Origin: Nitrososphaerota archaeon
GTDB taxonomy: Archaea > Thermoproteota > Nitrososphaeria > Nitrososphaerales > Nitrosopumilaceae
Reading direction: 5' to 3'
Length of the DNA stretch: 57,206 bases
NCBI GenBank assembly: GCA_013287585.1
Contig: JABDDN010000007.1
Span: 1 to 57,206 of the forward strand
This document shows, in pieces, positions 50,734 through 57,206 of the stretch. The notes under the pieces were generated by a model. The model was not told where the DNA came from and searched no databases. It saw only the letters and a list, made by a program, of their open reading frames with translations. Position numbers and translations under genes: made by a program. Position 1 is the stretch's first letter. Each line of letters begins with the position of its first letter.

Positions 50734-53193
50734 TTGAATCCACTTTTAATACTGTGTGGTATTGTTTTTGTTTTCGGTTCCAGTCTTGCTTTTGCTGACA
50801 AGGGAACTTACGTAGACAAGATACAATTTATCCAATATTCTGATGAAAATACGGCACTTGAAGAAGTAAAAAATGGAAATTTGGACATTTATTATTGGCC
50901 AATACCATTTGATAGAATTTCTGACCCTCAATCACAAGAAGGTTTGAAAATATTTCAATCAACAGGCCAATCGTACGGTCTTCTTGTAAACCCAGCTCCG
51001 TCCGCAAAATTCAATCCTTTTTCAATAAAAGATGTGAGGTTTGCACTAAATTATTTGGTAGATAGGGATCTAATTGTTAATGAGCTTCTTGGCGGTTATG
51101 GCGTGTCAATGATTTCAGCATACAAACCATTTGATCCTGACTATCTTTTGATTTTAGGTGATCTTGAATCATTTAACTTTAGATATAATCCCTCATTGGC
51201 AGAGCAAATGATTTCAGACTCTCTCACAAAGGCTGGGGCACAAAAAATTGACAACAAATGGTATTATGATTCAAAACCAATAGAGATTACAATTTTTATT
51301 AGAAGTGATGATCAAATACGAAAGTCAATTGGCGAGATAATTTCCTCACAGCTAGAAAAAATTGGATTTTCTGTAAAAAGAGATTATGGTGATTTAAACA
51401 AGGCATTTACAATCGTATATGGTTCAAACCCGTCTGATCTAAAATGGAATATCTACACTGAAGCATGGGTAGCAAGTGGCTTTGTAAGATATGATTCTGT
51501 TGTAACTGCACAAATGTATTCGCCATGGTTTTCTAACATGCCTGGATTTAACAATCCATCATATTGGAATTACAAAGATGATTACATGGATTCTATTTCA
51601 CAAAGTATCTTCATAGGAAATTTTACGTCTGCAGAACAAAGGACTGATTTACTCAAAAAGGCAGTTAATGAAGGTCTTAAAGAATCTGTCCGAATTTTTC
51701 TTGTAAGTAAAATCGACCAGTTTGTGTCAAACAAAAAAGTAGATGGCATAGTAAATGATTTTGGTGCTGGAATTACAAGTAGATTTACTCCAATTAATGC
51801 AAGAGATAATTCTACTTCTCTAACAATTGGAGTAAACAAGATTTACCAAGGTGCTTGGAATCCTATTGCAGGTTTTAGTGATTCTACTAGTCAACAAATT
51901 TTGGGAGCAATATCTGATCCAGGAAGCTTCAAAAATCCATATACTGGAATAACTATTCCTGTTCGCTCTAGTTGGAAAGTGGAAACAGCAGGACCAAATG
52001 GTAAGCTAGATGTACCGTCTGATGCGATAAAATGGGATCCTATTCAGCAAAAATGGATTCACGTTGGAAATGATATAAAATCTACAAGCAAGGTGACATT
52101 TCATCTAACATTTGGAAACTGGCATAATGGTCAACCAATGGACATGAATGATGTCTTGTATTCTATTTATTTCCTGTATCAATGGGGAGCAGAACATTCC
52201 GAGAATAGCAAGACATTTGATTCAGAATATTCACCAAAGGCAAATCAAGCGGCAAAGACATTGATTGGAATCAGAGTTATTGATAAAAACACAATTGAAG
52301 TTTATCAGGACTATTGGCACTTTGATGAAGGGGAGATTGCTGATTCTGCAGGTGTATTTCCTTCCATGCCTTGGGAGATATTCTATGCAATGGAAAAATC
52401 TGTGACTGATGGTAAGGTTGCATTTTCGAGATCAGAGTCTGTTAGTAAGAATGTTGACTGGTTTTCATTACTTGTGCCAAATGATGCAAATATGATAAAA
52501 TCAAATCTAGAAGATTTTTCAAAATCAAATTCTATTCCTGTTGCATTAGTAGGGTTTACACAAAATTCCCAATACTATTCTGATAGATATTCTTCATCTA
52601 TATCATGGATTGAAAAACATAATCATGCAGTAATAAGTAATGGTCCATTTTATCTTGATAATTATTCTCCAGAGGCTAGAATCATAACTATAAAGGCATT
52701 TGACGATCCAACATATCCATTTGGAGCGGGTTACTGGAAAAAATTTGAGAACGTTGATGTTGCCAAGATAAACAGCGTTGATGTTCCTACAACTGTTTCA
52801 TTGGGTAAGGAATTGACAATTCCAGTTTCTGTTACGCCCAACTCTACTGTCTATTATTATTTTCTAAATGCTGATGGTAGTATGGTGGATTCAGGTACTT
52901 TACAATCAAATACTGGCAACATGAATATCACACTATCAAAAGAAAAAACATTGCTTTTGAGTATGGGTGCAAATGACTTGAGGGTATTTGCAGTATCCGA
53001 ATCTGCCCTCAAACCTGACATGTTTTATACCAGTTTTTTAGGAATTCAGGGTGAAAATCTAACAATTCCTGAAAATGTTGTACCTGCCTCTGGAATCTCA
53101 ATTGTTGGTTCTGGCTATATTGCAGTTGGTATTGTCTTTGCAGCAATTGCTATTGGAATTATAATAACATTAAAGAAAAGAAAAAAACCCTAG
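50734..53193 (+). CDS. Membrane-anchored peptide/nickel-type solute-binding protein, apparently permuted
   Basis: An 819-residue extracellular binding protein of the SBP_bac_5 (DppA/OppA) family, with an N-terminal signal helix, a C-terminal anchor helix (SGYIAVGIVFAAIAIGIIITL) and a TTG start. The order of family motifs is unusual. The usually late blocks come first: NGNLDIYYWP (about 51) and DVRFALNYLVDRDLI (100-114). The usually early blocks follow: WNPIAGF, FHLTFGNWHNGQPMDMNDVLYS (from 456) and NGPFYLDNYSPEARII (from 636). This reads as a circular permutation at the boundary where normal proteins pass from lobe I to lobe II. Two permease genes follow. Confidence 0.85.
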   Translation: MNPLLILCGIVFVFGSSLAFADKGTYVDKIQFIQYSDENTALEEVKNGNLDIYYWPIPFDRISDPQSQEGLKIFQSTGQSYGLLVNPAPSAKFNPFSIKDVRFALNYLVDRDLIVNELLGGYGVSMISAYKPFDPDYLLILGDLESFNFRYNPSLAEQMISDSLTKAGAQKIDNKWYYDSKPIEITIFIRSDDQIRKSIGEIISSQLEKIGFSVKRDYGDLNKAFTIVYGSNPSDLKWNIYTEAWVASGFVRYDSVVTAQMYSPWFSNMPGFNNPSYWNYKDDYMDSISQSIFIGNFTSAEQRTDLLKKAVNEGLKESVRIFLVSKIDQFVSNKKVDGIVNDFGAGITSRFTPINARDNSTSLTIGVNKIYQGAWNPIAGFSDSTSQQILGAISDPGSFKNPYTGITIPVRSSWKVETAGPNGKLDVPSDAIKWDPIQQKWIHVGNDIKSTSKVTFHLTFGNWHNGQPMDMNDVLYSIYFLYQWGAEHSENSKTFDSEYSPKANQAAKTLIGIRVIDKNTIEVYQDYWHFDEGEIADSAGVFPSMPWEIFYAMEKSVTDGKVAFSRSESVSKNVDWFSLLVPNDANMIKSNLEDFSKSNSIPVALVGFTQNSQYYSDRYSSSISWIEKHNHAVISNGPFYLDNYSPEARIITIKAFDDPTYPFGAGYWKKFENVDVAKINSVDVPTTVSLGKELTIPVSVTPNSTVYYYFLNADGSMVDSGTLQSNTGNMNITLSKEKTLLLSMGANDLRVFAVSESALKPDMFYTSFLGIQGENLTIPENVVPASGISIVGSGYIAVGIVFAAIAIGIIITLKKRKKP

Positions 53194-53221
53194 ATGTTAT
53201 TAACTCTAGGATAGTTATCAG

Positions 53222-54280
53222 ATGAATATGAGCTTCAAACGATTCGTCATAAAACGAGCCGTAACAATGTTTGGGGTGCTCATGGCTACACTGTTAATTA
53301 CTATCGCACTTGTCGGCTCTAACATGGATGCAATTTTAAAACAAAGCGTAGCACTTGAGATAAGGCAGCAAGTTACCGATAATAAACATCTTGTTGCAAG
53401 TTTCAAAAATCCACAAGAACTTGATGCGTTTGTAGAAAATCAAATCAAACAAAGAACAGATGCATTAGGACTTGACAAGCCTTGGTATTATCCACCAAGA
53501 CTAGGACTTTCAATGTACAAAATTCTAACACTTGATTTTGGACATGCAAAATTTCTTACTAGCGATACTGGTTCATCTGATGTAAAAGATATAATACTTG
53601 AAAAGATGCCTAGAACAATTTTACTTTTTACAACTGCTACTTTGATAATTTCATTAATTGGAATATTTCTTGGTGCACTTTCCGGAAGCAAGATAAACTC
53701 AAAACTAGACAAGATAACTTCGGCTTTTGCTATCATTAGCAGCAGCTTTCCAGTCTGGTGGATAGGCATGCTTATGATCTTTGTATTTGCGTTTGTATAC
53801 CAGATCTTTCCAGCAAGGGCAACACCATTAATTCCTGTGACAGACCCTGGATACATTGGCTCACTCTTGTATCACATGGCACTTCCGCTAATCACACTGG
53901 TGTTGATTGGGTTTGGTTCATGGGCGTATCTAGTAAGAAATTTTATTGTTGGAATTATGCAAGAAGATTTTGTGACAGCAAAAAGAGCAGCTGGCATTAG
54001 TGAAAAAAAGATAATCTATACTCATGCACTCAAAAATGCAGCACCGCCAATTATTACTGTTCTAGCATTGAGCCTCTCTGGGTCGCTTGGTGGTGCTATA
54101 ATCACAGAGGCTGTATTTGATTGGCCAGGAATGGGAAGGCTATACTATGAGGCAATCAACGTTCTTGATTTGCCTGTGATAATTGGTGAAACGTATGTCT
54201 TGACTGCATTTTTCCTTGTTAGTATATTCTTGGCAGATGTTTTGTATGGTTACTTTGATCCAAGGGTGAGAAAAGGATGA
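53222..54280 (+). CDS. ABC transporter permease, DppB-like
   Basis: A 352-residue permease with six helices. The first (FVIKRAVTMFGVLMATLLITIALVG) is followed by an external segment of about 90 residues. The EAA-type loop that contacts the ATPase is visible at YLVRNFIVGIMQEDFVTAKRAAGISEKKIIYTHALKNAAPPI. The end has EAVFDWPGMGRLYYEAI, typical of DppB. It lies 28 bases after the binding protein and overlaps the next permease by four bases. Confidence 0.93.
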   Translation: MNMSFKRFVIKRAVTMFGVLMATLLITIALVGSNMDAILKQSVALEIRQQVTDNKHLVASFKNPQELDAFVENQIKQRTDALGLDKPWYYPPRLGLSMYKILTLDFGHAKFLTSDTGSSDVKDIILEKMPRTILLFTTATLIISLIGIFLGALSGSKINSKLDKITSAFAIISSSFPVWWIGMLMIFVFAFVYQIFPARATPLIPVTDPGYIGSLLYHMALPLITLVLIGFGSWAYLVRNFIVGIMQEDFVTAKRAAGISEKKIIYTHALKNAAPPIITVLALSLSGSLGGAIITEAVFDWPGMGRLYYEAINVLDLPVIIGETYVLTAFFLVSIFLADVLYGYFDPRVRKG

Positions 54281-55641
54281 GTTTTTCCTCAAAAGAAGTC
54301 TGGCATGAATTTTCAAAAAATAAAATTGGTCTAGCGGGAATAGGAATACTAGTAATCCTTTTTGCAATGTCGGCAGTAGCTGTTCTTACCATTCCAATAG
54401 AGAGTTTTAAGGAATGGAATGATCCATCAAGCTGGCTAACTTTTCCAAAGTCTGCTCTTCCTGCATGGGTGAATTATTTTCTTTCAGAAAAAATGCCAGA
54501 GCATATGATTTTACAAAATCCTCAAATTGCATCACAAAATGTTGGGGACATATTTCTGACCAGTAATATTTTTGTTGTTGATTATAGCTATGATAAATTT
54601 CCAAGTGATTTTATCTATGAATATACTGCAAAATACACCGGATCTCCGTTGTTGCAAATTTGGGTGACAAGGCCAGATGGAAAAGAATTCCAATTGATAT
54701 CCACTTCACTTCCTCAATCAAAAATTGAGACATCATATCATGGATTTATTTTTTCAACAGATGATTCTATGATGAAAAATATTAGAAAAAATAAAGACAG
54801 TTTCATGTTTCCAATTGATTCTCTACTTGCGCAAGATATTGTTTTTTCCAAGACTGGACAGAATAATGTGTTAAATGGGCATTATTTTTTCAAAGTGAAT
54901 CTGTATAATGTTAATTCAAAATCAAACCTTGAGACCTCTAAATTCATCTTGGGAGGAAAAGTATATGGTTTGATGGGAACTGATGAGCTTAGGCGGAACT
55001 TGACTGTCGGACTGTTGTGGGGTACTCCACTTGCATTGTTTATTGGTATAACAGTAGCAATTGGTTCTGTGGTTATTGGATTGGTATATGGTGTATTTGC
55101 AGGTTACAAGGGGAAAAAGACCGATGAATCATTAATGCGCTTTAATGATATTATTTATGCAATGCCTGCTCTGCCCCTTTTGATAATTTTAGCAGTAACA
55201 ATTGGTAACAGCATTTTCTTAATTGTAGGGTTTTTGGTTCTCTTTGGATGGGTAGGAATTGCAAAAGTTTCACGAAGCATGGCTTTACAGATTAAAACAT
55301 TCCAATATGTAGAGGCATCAAAGATAATGGGACAAAAAGACTACAAAATTATATTCAAACACATAATTCCTCAGCTTTTACCATATGCGTTTGCTAGTAT
55401 TGCTATATCAGTACCAGCTGCAATCACTACTGAAGCAGGTCTTAGCTTTTTGGGATTGGGTGATCCGACATTTCCAACATGGGGGCAAATTCTACATGAT
55501 GCTAATACTTATGGTGCTGCAGCAAGAGGTCTTTGGTGGTGGATTCTACCGCCAGGAATTATGATTGCAGTGACAGGCCTGGCGTTTGTCTTTATTGGAC
55601 ACGCGATGGACGTAATAGTTAATCCTAGGCTAAAGCGGTAG
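54277..55641 (+). CDS. ABC transporter permease, DppC-like with large external insert
   Basis: A 454-residue partner permease. Helix 1 (LAGIGILVILFAMSAVAVL) is followed by an extracellular insert of about 190 residues with Tyr/Ser/Asp-rich beta sequence, much larger than in bacterial DppC. Five helices follow, with the ATPase-contact loop (GIAKVSRSMALQIKTFQYVEASKIMGQKDYKIIFKHIIPQ) and AGLSFLGLGDPTFPTWG, both diagnostic. The insert may dock the anchored binding protein. No ATP-binding subunit gene follows; they must be encoded elsewhere. The 3' end overlaps a convergent gene by 17 bases. Confidence 0.93.
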   Translation: MSFSSKEVWHEFSKNKIGLAGIGILVILFAMSAVAVLTIPIESFKEWNDPSSWLTFPKSALPAWVNYFLSEKMPEHMILQNPQIASQNVGDIFLTSNIFVVDYSYDKFPSDFIYEYTAKYTGSPLLQIWVTRPDGKEFQLISTSLPQSKIETSYHGFIFSTDDSMMKNIRKNKDSFMFPIDSLLAQDIVFSKTGQNNVLNGHYFFKVNLYNVNSKSNLETSKFILGGKVYGLMGTDELRRNLTVGLLWGTPLALFIGITVAIGSVVIGLVYGVFAGYKGKKTDESLMRFNDIIYAMPALPLLIILAVTIGNSIFLIVGFLVLFGWVGIAKVSRSMALQIKTFQYVEASKIMGQKDYKIIFKHIIPQLLPYAFASIAISVPAAITTEAGLSFLGLGDPTFPTWGQILHDANTYGAAARGLWWWILPPGIMIAVTGLAFVFIGHAMDVIVNPRLKR

Positions 55642-55954
55642 GATTGAACTGCCTGATTATTTTTATTATTTCATCATTTAGCTTTATTGTATAGGCAGCT
55701 GCATTGGGGTCTGTTTCCTGAGCAAGAGATTCTGCAAATTGTGTCTTGTCTTTACCTCGTTGATACATGCCACCCGTTTCCTTTATACAGAGAGGAAATT
55801 TTTGCATCTTCAAACCGCTTTTTGTAAGATGTGCAATGAATTTTTTGTAATTTTCTGGCGAGTACCAATCTGATTTGTTTTCTTCACATAACATTATCCA
55901 AGTGTCTATTGTATTTTGAAATAATGCTTTTTTCCGAAGTTCTTCAAGTGTCAT
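55625..55954 (-). CDS. Conserved hypothetical helical protein, 109 aa
   Basis: A soluble, largely helical protein starting MTLEELRKKALFQNTIDTWIML. It has many aromatic and lysine residues and no cysteine motif beyond isolated residues. I recognise no family. It is the last gene of a same-strand series starting beyond the right edge, 12 bases after the zinc-ribbon membrane gene, so probably co-transcribed. Confidence 0.6.
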   Translation of the reverse strand: MTLEELRKKALFQNTIDTWIMLCEENKSDWYSPENYKKFIAHLTKSGLKMQKFPLCIKETGGMYQRGKDKTQFAESLAQETDPNAAAYTIKLNDEIIKIIRQFNPTALA

Positions 55955-55966
55955 GATATGGTATTT

Positions 55967-56293
55967 TTAAAAGTCTGCTCTTTTCATCTTAGAACCACAT
56001 CTTGGACAAGCACCGCCCTTGTACCTGTTGTTGCATGTAAGGCAAATGTACTTTACACCTTGACTTTGTCCAAAGAATCCGCCACCGCCACCTGGGTCGC
56101 CACCAAATCCACCACCCATCCTCTTCAACGCTCTGTTTCTTAAGAACAATGGAAATACGATGAAGATAGCTAGGGCAGCCATTAATCCAAATGGCCACGG
56201 TAAAATCATTTGTAGTCCTATACTCACAGCCAAAGAACCGAAAAGGAAAATTAAATATGATTTGTAATTAATCAACACTTCATCTTGTTGCAA
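55967..56293 (-). CDS. Membrane protein with C-terminal zinc ribbon, 108 aa
   Basis: Two hydrophobic segments (YLIFLFGSLAVSIGLQMIL and FGLMAALAIFIVFPLFL) are followed by a glycine-rich linker (GGGFGGDPGGGGGFFG) and a zinc ribbon, CLTCNNRYKGGACPRCG, then a basic end. The topology resembles the small protein encoded at 35602. It lies between the JAMM gene and the 109-residue gene on the same strand. The function is unknown. Confidence 0.7.
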   Translation of the reverse strand: MQQDEVLINYKSYLIFLFGSLAVSIGLQMILPWPFGLMAALAIFIVFPLFLRNRALKRMGGGFGGDPGGGGGFFGQSQGVKYICLTCNNRYKGGACPRCGSKMKRADF

Positions 56294-56311
56294 AAAGCTT
56301 ATAAGTTTTTG

Positions 56312-56725
56312 TCATGATTGGTCTGGACTTATTGTAATTTCTAGTAGATTTCCATCTCTATCATATGCAAAAATGTCATCGTCTTCATATGGTGATTGGA
56401 CAATTAATGAAACAAATCCAAAGAAATTATGCAGATCTGTAACTGATGGTTTTGCAACACCTGATGGGTGGGAATGAACAGTACCCACATAGCTTGGATC
56501 AAATGGCAAAAACGAGTGTGGAAATCCTGCAAAGGTAGGTCCGTGATGCGAAAAAGGCGGAATTACCAAACCATCTATGGATATGATTCCTTTTTTGGAC
56601 TTTCCACGTAAGATAAGAATTCCCTCATTGGGATGATTGAGCTTGCAATAAGTCAATATGCCATCACGAGTATCTTTTGTTATGGTGATTGTCCGTTGCA
56701 GTTTTTCTTTTTTAAAGAAGATCAT
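56312..56725 (-). CDS. JAMM/MPN-family metalloprotease (Mov34/PAD-1)
   Basis: A 137-residue stand-alone MPN domain. The JAMM zinc motif is complete: the upstream glutamate in NEGILILRG, then HSHPSGVAKPSVTD with H-x-H, Ser and Asp at the usual spacing. Archaeal relatives remove ubiquitin-like SAMP proteins or process sulfur carriers. No ubiquitin-like or E1-like gene is visible in the window, so the substrate is open. Confidence 0.9.
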   Translation of the reverse strand: MIFFKKEKLQRTITITKDTRDGILTYCKLNHPNEGILILRGKSKKGIISIDGLVIPPFSHHGPTFAGFPHSFLPFDPSYVGTVHSHPSGVAKPSVTDLHNFFGFVSLIVQSPYEDDDIFAYDRDGNLLEITISPDQS

Positions 56726-56781
56726 ATGATTTTCTTGGTATCCAAATTAATTAATCTTCAAAGAATATAAAATTCTATACC

Positions 56782-57206
56782 TTAAATTTTCAAAGTTATT
56801 CTGGTTCGAGAAATTTCATTTATCTTTGTTTCAATGTCATGGGCAATCTGCGGTGGACGTTTTGCTTCTTCAGAAACCTCCTTTTCTAGAGTTTTGAGAG
56901 ATGACTCTGATTGCATTATGTCTTCTTTGATTCGTGCCACTTTTTTTTCCTTCTCCTCTAAATCTCTAATATTAAAAATAACAAACTTACTTTCAAACTC
57001 ATTCATTTTTTTTGCTAGATTGTATTTTAGATTGATGAATTCATCCAGTCTATTTATGGTTTCCTCGATTTGTTCAGCTGCTTTTTGTGAATCTTTGACA
57101 GAGACATTACCTGCTACAACGGACTTTACAGTTGCTTGCAATATTTCTATGATAGAATTCTTGTTTTCACTTGTGATTACCTCAGATGGTTCTGCAACTA
57201 AACGAT
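56782..57206 (-). CDS. Coiled-coil protein, C-terminal part; 5' end beyond the window
   Basis: The reverse-strand frame is open through the right edge (RLVAEPSEVITSENKNSIIE reads from 57204), so the true start is outside and the internal TTG at 57141 is not the start. About 140 residues are visible. They are almost entirely heptad-type helix with charged positions (EQIEETINRLDEFINLKYNL, EEKEKKVARIKEDIMQSESS). A cytoskeletal, division or chromosome-associated role is possible, but no family can be named from this part. Confidence 0.7.
   Translation of the reverse strand, partial: RLVAEPSEVITSENKNSIIEILQATVKSVVAGNVSVKDSQKAAEQIEETINRLDEFINLKYNLAKKMNEFESKFVIFNIRDLEEKEKKVARIKEDIMQSESSLKTLEKEVSEEAKRPPQIAHDIETKINEISRTRITLKI

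Noticed and set aside
56782-57141. A 119-residue gene starting at TTG 57141
   Set aside because: The same frame stays open to the window edge with good coiled-coil sequence, so the TTG is internal and the gene is truncated.
1-57206. CRISPR arrays, insertion-sequence ends and rRNA genes
   Set aside because: Reading both strands, I saw no regularly spaced direct repeats with spacers, no transposase gene with terminal inverted repeats, and no rRNA-like segments.

Overview
This window looks like a chromosome segment of an ammonia-oxidising archaeon (Nitrososphaerota/Thaumarchaeota). The evidence is a set of archaeal markers: Sec61-beta, aIF1/SUI1, Tsr3, type II methionine aminopeptidase, an archaeal RNase P RNA, the CofD/CofC pair for coenzyme F420, and DUF1512, DUF2070 and p27-autoantigen family proteins. 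The DNA is AT-rich. Several genes start at, or within a few bases of, the expected transcription start, as in leaderless archaeal transcripts. I cannot name the genus from the sequence alone.

Layout. Positions 1-4262 look like core chromosome: a partial FAD-linked oxidase, DUF1512, map, tRNA-Pro(UGG), and a fluoride riboswitch ahead of crcB/fluC and DUF190. Positions 4263-8849 hold lower-conservation genes, including a divergent TcmP / Gp37-Gp68 (three-Cys motif) pair and a PRC-barrel/zinc-ribbon protein. Positions 8896-23458 form a surface-apparatus locus. It has a structured leader RNA, a VirB4/HerA-type ATPase, two pilin-like proteins and a third small membrane-anchored protein, several secreted proteins (three of them very large), a tiny canonical C2H2 zinc finger, a PH-like protein, and an RHH regulator sitting on its own palindromic operator.

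Positions 23752-31384 look like a metabolic cargo block: an SDR, two HxlR regulators, two isochorismatase-fold hydrolases, a YtcJ-like amidohydrolase, an MFS exporter and a membrane-anchored cupredoxin. Positions 31458-35493 return to mobile-element functions: a VirD4/TraG-like coupling ATPase with extra C-terminal domains, a 36-residue coiled-coil protein, and a tyrosine recombinase with a zinc ribbon. VirB4-like, VirD4-like and integrase genes enclosing cargo make an integrated conjugative-type element plausible, but its ends are not proven.

From 35602 to the right edge the window returns to chromosome-type genes: a 1162-residue lamin-tail/repeat surface protein, Tsr3, an amino-acid permease fused to UspA-like domains, rnpB, a secreted anchored protein, CofD/CofC, a CPBP protease, aIF1, a p27-type zinc-ribbon protein, Sec61-beta with DUF2070, and an Mrr-like nuclease. 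They are followed by a NitrOD5-like protein, a peptide/nickel-type ABC uptake set without its ATPases (its binding protein appears circularly permuted), a JAMM metalloprotease and a truncated coiled-coil gene.

The points most worth following up are the VirB4/pilin/VirD4 locus with its two structured upstream elements, the extra domain on the coupling ATPase, the TcmP/Gp37 pair, the permuted solute-binding protein, and the duplicated isochorismatase/HxlR cassettes whose dyads sit at identical promoter positions.
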